Assembly: GCA_033980235.1 (NCBI GenBank)
Contig: CM067070.1
Coordinates: 23,152,699-23,216,698 of the forward strand
Length of the DNA: 64,000 bases
DNA from: Diadema setosum
Taxonomy: Eukaryota > Echinodermata > Echinoidea > Diadematoida > Diadematidae
Direction: 5' to 3'
Under the pieces are notes generated by a model, which was not told the DNA's origin, did not search any database, and saw only the letters and a program-made list of their open reading frames with translations. Numbering within the stretch: position 1 is the first letter of the stretch; each line of letters begins with the position of its first letter. This document shows, in pieces, positions 23,008 to 37,700 of this stretch. Made by a program: the position numbers and the translations under genes.

Positions 23008-26000
23008 CATTATCATCATCATCATCATCATCATTGTTATGTTATCATCATTACAGTGCATGGTATCGTTATTTCCTCTAATAGTTCATCCCAATCCGAG
23101 GCTGAATTACAAATTATTTTACGAAATTGATATGTATACAGTATTATATAAATATAAAAAGGTAAAATTACACAGTACAGATACAGTACAAACATCATAT
23201 ACAAGCCTATACAGAACAAATACAATTCGATATTGCGACAATAAAATATTAATAATTGTCATCAATTTCATTTTATTATATTTCATTTTATATCATTGTA
23301 TTTTATCTAATAAAATCATTACTTCTTTTTCTTATTTGGTAGGTATTATCCAAGATTGGGTGCAATTTCCTTCCTGGGATCAAAGTACACAAGATTTGCT
23401 TTGAATCACTCATCAGATTCAGCCTTTTATATTATTCTATTATTACTATTTCATCAAAAATTGCCTATCTATCGGATTTTAAAGAATTGTTTGTGGTGTC
23501 CCACAAGAATCCTGCTGAAGACCATGCCTCTTTATTATCTACATCACTGACATAAGTAATGCCACTGATGCATTTTATTACATTTTATATGCAGGTGACA
23601 CAAACATCCTCTGCTCTGATCATGGTTTATTCTCATTATGTGATACAGTAAATCATAATTTAGTTGAAATAAATAAGTGATTGAATGCAAATGAACTCTC
23701 TGTTGAAGAGATCGTATATTCTGGTTGAGACTTAACTTCAAGTTTCTAACATTGTTTTGTGAGATAAAATGAGAAACCTCTTGTGAAATTTGAAAAAGCA
23801 TGTAATTCCAAGAGGAATTTAACTTTTATTTGATGGAGATTGGTTTTGAAATAGCTGAGATATCCAAACAGACCAATCCTAATAAAAGGTGGGACCCACC
23901 TTTTATTACCATTGCTTTGTTTTACTTTGTTTTTGGATGTCTCAGCCATTCTAAAACCGATTTTCATCAAAAAACTTTGAATTCCTCTTAGAATGGTTTG
24001 CTCTGTACTATTTCACAAGTGGTTTCTTGGTATCTCACAAGAAGTTAAAAGCCCAATATTCTCCTCCCTATTAATACTATATCATCCCTTTAATATTGAT
24101 AAATGTAATTATATGTTATTTAGTAATCAGCTGATCTGACGAAATTCAATCTTTTTCTTAATGGTGCTAATCTTAAACGTGTTGATGTAACAACATTTAT
24201 TGGAATAAATCTCGATTACATAGACTATCTCGGAATTACCCTAATTTGTATACGATGCTCAAAGGAGAATCTCTAGTTTCACATAATTTTATTGCTGAGT
24301 TGCGTTTTACAAATATCATTATTTTACGCCTACTATCATTCTTCCATTAAATTCGTACTGTAGCATCGTATGGGCAAACACATCTACTTCAAATATAAAC
24401 ATTTAATAGCTATACAAAATAAAATCACTCGAATAATGTCAAGAGTGTAGCCACGATCACAATGTCATGTTAAACCACTTTATTCAAGTGTTATTAATAA
24501 TTGAAACTTCTCGATGTTACTGAGCTCTTGCAGTACAAAGTGGGTATCTTATTGTCAATTGGTCAATGGTCTTCATGCCGAGTCAATTCTCCAATCTGTT
24601 TTCATTAACCGAATCTGCTCTAAAAGCAATAACTACTACAGGACCTAAATTTTGGAATGATTTGAATAGAGAAATAATCCAATCTCAGTCTCTTAATTCA
24701 TTTAAGCATAAACTCAAACTAGCTTGTCTGAATTCATACTTATAGCTATTTTTCAATCCTCCTCGACATTCTCTGTTCACACTTCGTATTTCTGTCATTG
24801 TATCTAACATGTGTCTCGCTCGCGATTTCTTCATTCTCCTGTGGACTTTCTTTGTGCATACTTTGTATTTCTGTCATTGTACACTGTATCTGACTTGTAC
24901 CTCGCTCGGGGGATTACGCAAATCTCCAGAAGTTTTGTGCCACGGACTTTGTGATCTTTGTCTTCTCTTTGTCTTTTTTTTTTTCTTCGAAGTTAATATT
25001 TCCTCAATCTATTAATTGTCATTCCTTTTAATTGTAAATATGAAGTAAGAATTAATCTCATGTCAGCATGTGGGAATCTACACCCTACAAGCAATCCTAT
25101 ACAGATTCCTCATATTTCACATGTTTAATTGTCTTAAATGCTGTATTTGACAATTCACCCATGCGTTACTTTTTTGTTATGTTTATGGTTTATTTGTTGA
25201 AATGTGGAATATGGAACAATAAAAACAAACAAACAAAAATAAAACAAACGAATTAAACTCACTCTCATTGTCAGTATGAGAGTGTCCGTTCTCTATCTTT
25301 ACACCTGCACATACCACGTCACATCACGCTTTCATATCAACATTGTCTTAGATTGACTGACCCCAAAAAATCTTGAACGAGTTGCCACCCCTCATAAAAG
25401 CTGCCAGTTCGCTTAACAACTAGCTTAAAGAATCATCTCATCTCGTAAGGTTGTTTAATCGTACGATACTTTTTTTATGGCGTTCTGAATGAATGTCTTT
25501 TTTTTTTTCTTGCTGTCACTCTATCGGCCTTTATATAGCTGCATGTATCGCTTTGCTGTCCCCTATTTTCCATTCTCTTTTCTCTAGCTCGTAAACAGTA
25601 CAGCTCGTGGGCCTGTATGGTCTAAGTTGATGTCCAGCTCGTGGGCTTGTCAACTTACACGCTCGGGGGCTGTATGACTCGTAAGCTGAATAAATGATGG
25701 ACTGTATGGCTCGTGGGCAGAAATCTCGTGGGCTGTATGACTCGTGTACTGTACGATTCGTGGCTTGTGACGTGCATTCGCCATCAGCACACAGTGAATA
25801 TGAAACACTCTCCATATAATGTTCTCAATGTAAGTTTTCATCGCTGTTGGCTACAATTTGATATTGACTTTGAAATGTTATCGTGCATTCACAACTTACA
25901 GGAGAATTCCAGTACAGTTATGATTTATTCTGGAAAAAAAAATAATTTAAAGTCACATCAGCTAAAATATGATTAAAATTGAGTAAGAATAAGAGAGGTT

Positions 26001-29000
26001 ATGAGATCGATAAATCTTGCTAATTTATGCAAAAGAGTTCGTGAACAGTTGACATGAATATTCCAGAGCGTGATCTGATGATGTCACCTCACAATTTTTT
26101 ATTCATCGTGTGCAGAACACTGACGAAGTCTCACAGGTTTTTCTTCAGTAAATGTGTTAAACACAATTCATTCCTGGATTATTAACTTCGAAATTGATTA
26201 AGCAGATATATTAGGATTTGATGCTGATGTATAATTGTCTCTGAGCAAAAAAAAAAAAAAAAAAAAGAAATATGAACACTCACTATTTTGTATTCAAAAT
26301 ATTTGGAAATTGTGATGTGATGACATCATCAACAAGTCACTCATTTGAATTTCGCATTTATGGTTCAAGAAGTGTTTTGTGAGAATTAATGAAATTCATA
26401 ATTCCATAATTTTCTTAATTTCTATCCGATTTCGATCAGCTTTCACTGTTGGAATTACGAAATCTTTTCTTTCTATTTAGACTATACTTAAAAAAGAAAA
26501 ACTCCGAGTTAATGGAAATCACGGGTGAAAGGTCATAGAAATACGGGGGTTTTTCTGTGTTTTTTTTTTTTTCTTCTTCTTCAAGGACGAGGCTTGGTGA
26601 ATGTTTCTATTGCACGTTATACCCCATCTAAATCTGCTTTTGATTTCCGGTCATAGGCGCTCGTTGTTGCTATCCCACTCTGCCGAGTGAAAGTAATTTT
26701 AGCAAAACGTTCTAGTCTGAGAAGCTCAACTATGATAAATCTAAAACCATGTTGGTATCGCTTCCATTCAAAATAGATTTGGAGCACTTCAATTAACATC
26801 CTTTCGTCGAGAAGTATATGTTTATATCTTATCCTATATCGGATGACTTATCCGGGGCCGTGATCCAACTTTCGATTAACACTTCCGCGCAAAGTAAGTT
26901 TTAAGATTTACATTTTGTGCTTAAACAGAAATCATTCTCCTCGTTATTGCTTGATTTGATGGAGCACAAGACATCACAATACGAGACGCTATCGGAGTAC
27001 GTACTCCGTAAAGTAATTGACACTGAAAATAAACAAATATCCCTATTAAATTATCACTACATGTCCATGGCTTATTGGTAGCATCATATCTCCGAGATGG
27101 TTTCCAGCTTCATGCGATACTGGAAGGATTAAACGTAATATCGAGTGAACCTTCCTTCAACACAACGGCGTAGCCAGGATTTGATCTTAGGGGGGGCGGT
27201 TAGTCTGCGAGGGAGCGAAGCGACCGAGCCCGAGCGAGCGGAGCGAGCGAGGGGGGGGGGGAGGGTGTGGGAGGGGGGTGTCCCCCCTCCCACGGTAAGA
27301 ACTTTTTGCATTTTGATGTTGTAAATGGTGCAATTTGATGCATGTTTTTGCGCGTTTTATCGTCGTGAAACAGTCCCACTTGTTTAAGGTAGCAGTATAT
27401 TTTAGTGTAGATTATTATTGAACAATTTGCCTATAAAATGGTATAATTTTAAATACACTTCTTGTATTAATTCTTTTCACTGAATATCATGAACGCGACT
27501 GAACCCGAGCGAGCGGAGCGAGCGAGGGGGGAGGGGAGGGTGTGGGAGGGGGGTGTCCCCCCTCCCACGGTAAGAACTTTTTGCATTTTGATATTGCAAA
27601 TGGTGCAATTTGATGCATGTTTTTGCTCGTTTTATCGACGTGAAACAGTCCTACTTGTTTAAGGTAGCAGTATATTTTAGTGTAGATTATTATTGAACAA
27701 TTTGCCTATAAAATGGTATAATTTAAACACACTTCTCAATATTAATTCTTTTCACTGAATATCATGAACGCGACTGTACCCGAGCGAGCGGAGCGAGCGA
27801 GGGGCGAGGGGAGGGTGTGGGAGGGGGTGTCCCCCCTCCCACGGTAAGAACTTTTTGCATTTTGATGTTGTAAATGGTGCAATTTGATGCATGTTTTTGC
27901 GCGTTTTGTAGACGAGAAACAGTCCCACTTGTTTAAGGTTGCAGTATATTTTGATGTAGATTATTATTGAACAATTTGCCTTTCAAATGGTACAATTTAA
28001 ATACACTTCTTGTGTTAATTCTTTTCACTGAATATCATGAACGCGACTGAACCCGAGCGAGCGGAGCGAGAGAGGGGGGAGGGGAGGGTGTGGGAGGGGG
28101 GTGTCCCCCCTCCCCCCGTAAGAACTTTTTGCATTTTGATGTTGCAAATGGTGCAATTTGATGCATGTTTTTGCGCGTTTTATCGACGAGAAACAGTCTC
28201 ACTTGTTTACGGTAGCAGTGTATTTTGATGTAGATTATTATTGAACGATTTGCCTATAAAATGGTAAAATTAAAATGCACTTCCTGTGTTAATTCTTTTC
28301 ACTGAATATCATGAACGCGACTGAACCCGAGCGAGCGGAGCGAGCGAGGGGGGAGGGGAGGGTGTGGGAGGGGGCGTCCCCCCTCCCACGGTAAGAACTT
28401 TTTGCATTTTGATGTTGTAAATTGTGCAATTTGATGCATGTTTTTGCGCGTTTTATCGACGAGAAACAGTCCCACTTGTTTAAGGTAGCAGTATATTTTG
28501 ATGTAGATTATTATTGAACAATTTGCCTATAAAATGGTACAATTTAAATACACTTCTTGTGTTAATTCTTTTCACTGAATATCATGAACGCGACTGAACT
28601 CGAGCGAGCGGAGCGAGCGAAGGGGGAGGAGAGGGTGTGGGAGGGGGGTGTCCCCCCTCCCACGGTGAGAACTTTTTGCATTTTGATGTTGCAAATGGTG
28701 CAATTTGATGCATGTTTTTGCGCGTTTTATCGACGAGAAACAGTCCCACTTGTTTAAGGTAGCAGTATATTTTGATGTAGATTATTATTGAACAATTTGT
28801 CTATAAAATGGTACAATTTAAATACACTTCTTGTGTTAATTCTTTTCACTAAATATCATGAACGCGACTGAACCCGAGCGAGCGGAGCGAGCGAAGGGGG
28901 AGGGGAGGGTGTGGGAGGGCGGTGTCCCCCCTCCCACGGTGAGAACTTTTTGCATTTTGATGTTGCAAATGGTGCAATTTGATGCATGTTTTTGCGTGTT

Positions 29001-32000
29001 TTAACGAGTTGAAACAGTCCCACTTGTTTAAGGTTGCAGTATATTTTAGTGTAGATTATTATTGAACAATTTGCGTTTTTAGAATTGAAATAAAGAGTCT
29101 AAACAGTCTACTTCTATGCATGGCGGAAGTGGGGGGGGGGGGGGGAGGGGCGGACGATCAGGGAGAAGGCTTGGGCGAGTGTTATCTCCACCCTTCCCTT
29201 CCGATGGATCTTTTGCCTGAAATTGAGATATCTCGTATACGCATATTTGATGGAATCAACATTTGGGAAATCACCAAAAAAAAAAAAAAACAAACAAACA
29301 AAAAAAAAAAAAACTGATGGGGGGGGGGGGGGGGGGGCTGAGGGAGGAAAGGGTAGATTAAAAGGGGAAATTCCCTTATACATGAAGGAACCTTGAGTTT
29401 TCGGAATATAAGTGATAAGTCTTGTGCACTCAGAATTATTCATATTTTGTGTGTGTGCGTAAATCTAAAAAGTGTACTAAGCTAGGGAAAGAGGCACAGA
29501 GGGGGAGGGTTTGGGAGGGGGATACCCCCTCCCAAGCACGAGAGATTTTGCATATTTTGAATTGAAATTCAACGATCTGGTGCACACTTTGAGTGAAATA
29601 TTCAAAAAAATATCTTATTTGTGAAAGGTTGCAAAGGAGACCCGCTTCATGTGCATGCATACAGTATACACGCATTTTTTTTTCCGCCTCCCAAATCCCC
29701 GGTCCAAATCTTAGGGGGGGCGACCGCCCCCATCGCCCCCCCCCCCCTGGCTACGCCAGTGCTTCAACAGTTCAATGTATACTCAAACTGCAGAAGCTGC
29801 AGGTTAACCAATCCCCTGCGCGGAGATTTTGAACCCCTTCATGACTACTGTTGACTTTGTGCAGGTATCAACCGGTTTCCGAAATTTCTGGGATACGGGT
29901 TAAAGGTCCTGTTTACCTTTGGGAGCAGTGATTTAAAAATGTTCAAAATATCACACTTGATGCATATGTGTAGGACAGCGGTATGACAAAACATCCTACC
30001 ATTTAAAATGTTTGCAATTAGGCCTAAAATATAAGGGGATATCAGTATTTTTCTCAAGAAACCATAACTGTAGACGGTGTAGTCTGAAAACATTTTTATT
30101 ATAACTATTGTTCACATTTTGTATATTTGTCAACATCTATTATACTGGTTCAATTTTTTACATTGGTTGTTTCTATCCTAACCTTTCAAAACTATATTGA
30201 AGCACTAATGTTGGGTTTTTGTTTTATGTGCAAATGGTAAATTATGCCTTTCAAGTAATAACTGATTTTTGACTCGGGAGCACCAACAGGTTAACGAACA
30301 ATCCTGGACAGTGCATTTCAATTATGAAATGGGCTTTAAATAGAATCCCTGCAGTCTGACTGATCAAGATTATCATACATTGACTTTTACTGATCCACAC
30401 TGAGCCATGCATCGGATGAAAATAAAAATCTGAACGCATGGCCACATGCATCCACTAAAATCTCAGCGCATGTCTCAAGCCTTGTACTTGTATATAGTGC
30501 TGTATGTGTATTTCACGAATTATGCACTTATGCACAGGCCTATTTCGCGGACTGGTGAGAATGGGATGCTCTCGTTTAACTTTGGAAACAGTCTAAAACC
30601 TAGTCGCTGCGTTCGTGGATGAAAACAGCTCGATTCACTCTGTCATGTCCATCATTTTATGCTGGTCTTGTGGACCTTTTGAGAAGACTCAGTTTTTAAT
30701 CAGTCTTTAAATAACCTTTATCGTTTATGACCTTATGATGGGATGTCTTCCATCATGCTGTTCACCGCATCCGACTTCGAAGTCTCAAGAAAAAATCCCC
30801 CTAATCTAGACCTGTACCCACAAGCGCACCTGCGTCTTGCAGAAAGGTCAGTGTGTACAGTGATCACGAGGCCGAAAGTAATCGGTATTGGCGTTTCAAC
30901 ATTGAGTTTGAACCGGACCTGGTTGAGACTGAGACTGTGTTTAAGCGTTGTTTTGTCGGCGCATTCAAGTCCCCTACAAATATCAGTAAATGACTGATCT
31001 GTATTCATTACATATACAAAAAAGTGTATCACTTCGATGATTCATTGCACTTATCCACATGGTCATTTTTATCCTTCGGGATCATAGCTTTCGACTACAC
31101 AAGTAATGAATATTAAGATGTTTTAGGGGCAAAAATCGTACAACGGCTTTCGAATGTTCTGACGGTATAATGGCACAGGTCTGAGGGTATTGGTGTAAAT
31201 GAATCACAAACTGTGTAACTTAGATTGGTATTCTGTTTAATGTATCTGGTGATACAATTATTGATGCTTGAAAAAAAAAAATCTAATATACCGGTATTTA
31301 TTTATTTATTTATTGGTTGAATAAGTACTTGTCACGATGGAAAACAGATTTGTTTAATTAAGAGTGAAAAAAAATAATATAAGGAAACCATACTGGACTC
31401 CAAAAATTTGGATATTTGGCGTATATCACACACACACACAAAAAAGAAATTGAATAAAAATATTCATTGAAAAAAAAAATCCTTCGAGTGAAATGAAACT
31501 TAAAAGGTATAGGAACAAAGATTTTTTTTTCTTTCCACGTTTATTTTTTTTTCTAATAAACTAAGCCACAATAACAGAACTTTCAAAGCTTCATCGTCTG
31601 TCATAAACGATATTCTCAGAAGATGCTCACAAACAAACAAAACAAAACTTCAAACTGAATTACACTGGAATATTTTGTTATGAAAAGAAGTGCATGATGA
31701 TCTCATTAACATGATTAAAGGACACGTTCACCTTCATTGAATTGAGAGAATATAGCAGTATTGATAATACACATTACTGAAAGTTTGAGGAAAATCAGAC
31801 AATCCTTTGAAAAGTTGTGAAATTTTCAGGTTTTATTGTCGCCATCTCTGGATGAGAAGGCTTCTTGCTGTGATGTCACATGTGTACAAAAATATAAAGA
31901 AAATATAAAGAAAATTTAACATATTTTCACTTTACTCCCATAGTAAAAGAACTCTTAACTTGCCTCTTTCAGAAGGCAGGGAGAATATTACCCTTGACAT

Positions 32001-34462
32001 ATGTCAGTAAAATGTCGACGGAACGTGTTTTTTTTTTTGTTTTTCAAAAATGAATTTATTTATAATTGAGTATATAAATATAAGAACGACCCAAGTTCAT
32101 GGAAGACCATTTCGAGTAAACTAAAAAAAAAATTCATATCTTTTTTGTTTGTCCAATAATATTCTATTTAACTGTGATGGGAAGGCAACATTGTATATAC
32201 AAATTAGAACATATATTATTATGACAATTAACATTAACATTAATTGTGGAGAGGCCATTTTGTGTGATGGACTTGGGTCGTTCTTTGATTCATATACATG
32301 ATATTCTGCTATAGAGATGAGAGAAGGACGAGAGAGGGCGCTATAATATGAATGTAAGAATGACCCAAGTCCTTCATTCTTACATTCATATAAGATTTAA
32401 CTCATTTATTTCAGGCACTTCCGGGGGTAATTAGGATTTATCATTTATACACAAGATGAGTCCATGCATAAGCTAGAATTTCCCATGTCAAACTGATATT
32501 GGCCAAAAATTGGACTTGGGCCGTTCTTATATTCATATACTCAATAATTTCTATATTTTCCTTTTGATCTACGCATGTGGCATCATAACTGTAGTGGTCT
32601 TCTCATCCAGCAGTTGCATCAAACAATACATAAGTTTTGAACGGATTGTCCAACTTTTCTCAAATTTTCACTGGTGTGTCTTATTAATATTGCTGCATTT
32701 TCTCAATCCATGTGTCTATGGGGGTGACATTTTTCCTTAATCGCTTGTAGTGAAGTCAGACTTTTATTAAGAATAGTTGTTCAACTGCCTTAGAATCAGT
32801 GACACTTGAGTATAAAATATTATTAAGCATGAATATTAGCATTTTATCACTATGTCAGCACCCGCACATGTAACAATTTTAAATTATTCAAAGTTGATTC
32901 GTCTTATTCACATAGATTTCTATGCCTTAGCTTTCCCATTGTTTGGAATTCCCTACAAAGTAGGATTATGTTCATGCTCAGACTTCATGGTATTCTTATG
33001 GTTGAATCTTTAAATGTTACTAGTATACATTTTGCTGATATACGGATCATGCGATCTTCACATCGTCTCGCTGAAGACACAGTGTGTGATGTGATATGCA
33101 GGATATGTGTTCTGTTTTTCGTGTGATATTGTACACAGTAACTTGCTATATTTGTGCCAGCACTATTCTTTTTTAATATCTTGCCTCAAGTTCTCTATTT
33201 AATTCACATGGATTTCACACAAATGCTCACTAAAAATCAGATTGTTAGATAATGATGAAGATGTATAAATTATTTTGCCATGAGTTTTCATTGTATTTTG
33301 GGGTTTTTTATGGAAAAGAATATTTAGAATGACACCTTATCGGTAACAACCAAAAAGCATATAATCATTTGATATTTTGTCAGTAGAAGACATAGTCAAA
33401 AGCAACAAGCTGCAAAATATCAGCAAGTAGGGCCACAGTAAAGGTGACGGACTGTTTGGTTTTTATCATGCCATTTTTAAATAAACGTAAAAGCTACCTA
33501 TGACTTGAAATGAAGAATTTGATTGCAAAATGGAAGAAGCCCCATGCATGTTTAGACATTCTAATCCAAGCCCATTATCAGATAGAGCAAAATAAAGCCT
33601 TTTTGCATTGATACCTCACTTGTGACATAATGAGGAATATTCCAGGACTTATGATTAAAAATGTCCCATGTTCTCTAATCATCCCCCTTGTTTTTATGAC
33701 TAATATCTCTACTTAACAAAAAACGGAGATAATTCGTTTTGCGATCGAACTCTTCACATAATTATTCTAAGTCACGAGTAAACTTACCTTCAACAGTCAG
33801 TCGCGCAGTGCTCTCAAATTTCCCCATCGGCGTCACCACGGAGCAGGTGTAATTTCCTTCGTCGTCATTCGTTACGTCGCTGACTGTCAAAATGCCATGG
33901 AATCCATCGACAGTGTCGATCATCAAATCGTATTTGGCAGACCTCATGGGCGAACGGATTGTCATACAACCGTTGGTACGGAAACTGCAGATGTATTTGA
34001 CGAGGACGTCGACGTCGCCTTCATCGTGGCGGGAAAAACTCCAGGTGAGAGATCCGAGGTCCATGACGTCGGGCGGATCGTACGCGCACGAGATATTGGC
34101 GTCTTCGCCGGTTTGGACGACGAGAGAGCTATCAGTCGTGACGGGCCCCGGATCCAATCTTGCCATGTTGCCTGTATATGGTGGTGAGAAACGCCGCAGA
34201 CTCTTTCAAGTTAATTGCCTTGAATGTCAAGTTATATCGGAACGGATGCGGTTTATCTTATGAGGAATTCGCCCGAGACCCAATATATGGTACAGTTCAC
34301 GGAATCAAAAGAGCCAACAGAAGTCGGCTGAGTGTCTCTTTGCTTCACGGTTCATGGTAGGTGGTACATTTGATATTCTCTCACATCACTTTACCGTAGC
34401 TCCCCAACGTTAGAGACATATCGCAATGGTTTTTCCCAGAGCAATCGTAGATTAATGCATAT

Positions 34463-34504
<42 letters not shown>

Positions 34505-34745
34505 TTATCTTGGAATTTTCCACGTGTTGGACTTCGAATGTTGTAATTATTAGAAGAAAGAGTCTCAAGTACGCCATGGATCCAACGATTACAAAAAATT
34601 CTTTATTACAAAATTTTCGGTCTGCCTCAGACCTTCGTCAGTGCAAAGACAAGCACTGACGAAGGTCTGAGGCAGACCGAAAATTTTGTAATAAAGAATT
34701 TTTTGTAATCGTTGGATCCATGGCGTACTTGAGACTCTTTCTTCT

Positions 34746-34793
<48 letters not shown>

Positions 34794-37700
34794 CATATTC
34801 ATTTACTAATTTATATAGATATATTCAATTGTTTATTCATTTGTAACATATTTTGTGAAATGAATTTGTCTTTTTTTGCCAAATGATTAAAAAAAAAGGA
34901 AATTACGAACATTTTTTTTTCCCTTCCACAGGGTGTTTTATTCATACACATATTCAGAAAGTCACATTTACAAATAATTTTTTAAATACAAAACAGAATA
35001 ATAATTTGGTTATCGACAAAGAGTGGCCTACTGCACTTGTACATATAACATATAACTTATATCATTTTTTTTTATTTTATTGGCAGAAATAACCCTGAAA
35101 ACACTATGAATATCATGCAATTTTAATATTCAAAAGCACTTAATAAATAAAGCCCATTTTTTCACAAAAGTTTTTTCTCTACTATTCATTTGACTTATAC
35201 ATTTTTCCATCTCAAAATAACATTTTATCTCAGATATTATATGTTCGAATGACGGAACGGTCTTTTTTAATTTCGCTGAAAAAATTTCTCTTCTTATAAC
35301 AATCATCATACAGTTTAATGCACTGTTGTTGAGACCATAAAATCCGAATAACTTGTGTTGGTTTGTAAATACAATTTGTTTATCTATCTTCAAAAGTAAC
35401 CATCGCTCAAACTTATTCCATATATTATTTGAATAAGGACATGAACAGAATATATGCATTATGGTTTCCTCACTGTCATTACAAAACGTACACTTTTTAT
35501 CTGTTACAAAACCAAATTTTAAAAGAGCGTCTTTCATATATAATATTCTATTGAGAATCTTAAATTGAAACCACCTCATATTAATATCAATAGTTGATTC
35601 AAAAGGAATTAAACAGTATAAAGACCATGTTTCATCATCAAGATCCAACATGCTACTCCACTTAACAAAACTGTTACAATGTTTTGACGTGTGTCTTAAC
35701 AACGTTTGATAAATATCAGAACAACCTTTCTTATGTTTCAGTATTACATTTAAACCATGAGGAATAAAAGGGTCTGCTATTTTCGACATGCGGTTTTTTG
35801 CAAATGATTGGATAGAATTACACAGTCCACCGTGCTGAAGAAAGTTAGTTTGTATATCAAACTTCCTCTGAAATTCAAAATATGAAAGAAATTTTCCATC
35901 ATTATCTAACAAGTCATTTATAAAACGTACACCTTTTTCACACCAAGACTTAAAATATACAGTGTTATTATTCATTTTAATCAAAGGATTATTCCAAAGA
36001 GGCTGGCTTGCCCAATTATCATTTGTATTGATTTGTAGAAATTCTGAAAAAGCCAGAAGTACCTCTTTCCAAAAATCATTAGACATTACATTGGCAAGTT
36101 TTTTGTAGTACAGTGACCCCATAAATAAATGAAACGATACTGGTTGGGGCAAGAAAGAACGGAACATGTGGAACGTATAATTTTCAGTCTGCGGATCACA
36201 AATAAACCTTCTGATCCAGGATATTTTAAGAGATTTAACATGCATGAAAATATCAATCATTTTAGTACCACCATGACAATATAGCTGGCACATTTGATTT
36301 CTATTTATTTTATCGGGTTTATTTTCCCATATAAACGAATAAAAACAACGATTTATATCTGTCAATGTTTTAAAATTTGGTTCAGGAAGTGATAACAACA
36401 AATAATTTAATTTTGACATCAATAATGATTTAACTACAGTAATTCTTCCTAAAACAGTAAGTGATCGTTTAGACCAGGAGGTCATTGTGTTTGTAATATC
36501 TTTCATTTTTTCACAATAATTTTGTTCAACCATTTCATATAATTTAACTGAAAATTCTATTCCCAGGTACCTAAAGTACCTACCCTGAAAAATCCAGTCA
36601 AAATTACAATCTTCCAATAATTTAATTCTACAATTCCGATTCTTTCCTATCCATATTATTTTAGTCTTTCTGGGGTTAATTCTTAAATTCGATATGTTAG
36701 CAAAAGTATCAAAAATCTCAAGAGCATCTTTTAGATCTTGATCTGATCCGTTAAGTGTTAAAAGTGTATCATCTGCGTATTGTAATACTTTAAAATTTTT
36801 TTCATTAATTTGCAACCCAACCACAGAATTTGTGTGCCTAATCATAATTCCAAGAATTTCACTGACCAACAGAAAAAGGTAGGGTGACAAGGGATCTCCT
36901 TGTCGACAGCCCTGTTCTATTTTGAATCTATCTGTAAAATAACCGTTCACTAAAACACTGGAAGTAGCATTGTTGTAAAACAACTGAACCCATTTTTTCA
37001 TAGATTGGCCAAAGTTAAAAAAATCTAAAACTTTAAAAAGAAACTTATGAGACACAGAATCAAAAGCCTTTTCGAAGTCAATTAAAAGTAACAAACCTGG
37101 TATATCATGTAACTCTGTATATAAAAGTATATCATACAGTAAACGAATATTTTCACCAATGTATCGACCTTCCAAAAATCCGGTTTGATTTCCATGTATC
37201 AAATATGATAAAAATTTCTTAAATCTGTTTGCTATACAACCAGATGCCAGTTTATATATTACATTCAATAAAGAAATTGGACGCCAATTCTTTAGAAACT
37301 GTCGGGGTTGATTTACTTTTGGAATTAATGTGATTACTCCCATTTTTTGTGCTCCCGACATTTGTCCTGAGAAATAAGCATAATTTAAGGAATTTAACAA
37401 AAAAGATTTTATTTCCTTCCAAAAAACACGATAAAACTCCACGGTAAAACCGTCTAATCCGGGAGATTTATTACATTTCATATTTTTTAACACATAGTAT
37501 ACCTCTTCTTCATTTAAGGGACCTTCTGATGATAACGACATTTGTTGTGATAGTTTTGGTATGTCAGAAGATGACAATAATAAGTCTAAATCTACATCTG
37601 TGGTTTCTTTTTCTTCATACAAACTGGAATAAAACTTAAACACTTCTTTCTGTATATCGCACTGATTCATAATAATATCATTTTCACAAAAAAGCTGACG

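Larger units (their letters stand above)
24791..27154 (-). other. Receptor intron 2, left part
   Basis: LINE 3' region to about 25250, then noncoding sequence holding the minisatellite and the degenerate fold-back element listed separately. No exon recognised. Confidence 0.5.
34141..34903. repeat. Tandem duplication, copy 1 left part (interrupted by the LINE)
   Basis: Nearly identical to 42952-43673; the visible differences are a few substitutions and longer (TA)n runs. It starts inside receptor exon 2 (last 31 bp on the plus side), and includes the exon 2 acceptor, intron sequence and the 194-bp palindrome. The rest of this copy continues at 42741-42951 beyond the LINE. Confidence 0.85.

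Noticed and set aside
22868..23404. 178-codon ORF with poly-isoleucine
   Set aside because: Reads through the (ATT)n microsatellite; the overlapping poly-tyrosine frame shows it is repeat translation.
27229..29085. CRISPR-like array
   Set aside because: The 274-bp units are repeats end to end with no unique spacers, and lie within a transposon in a eukaryotic genome.
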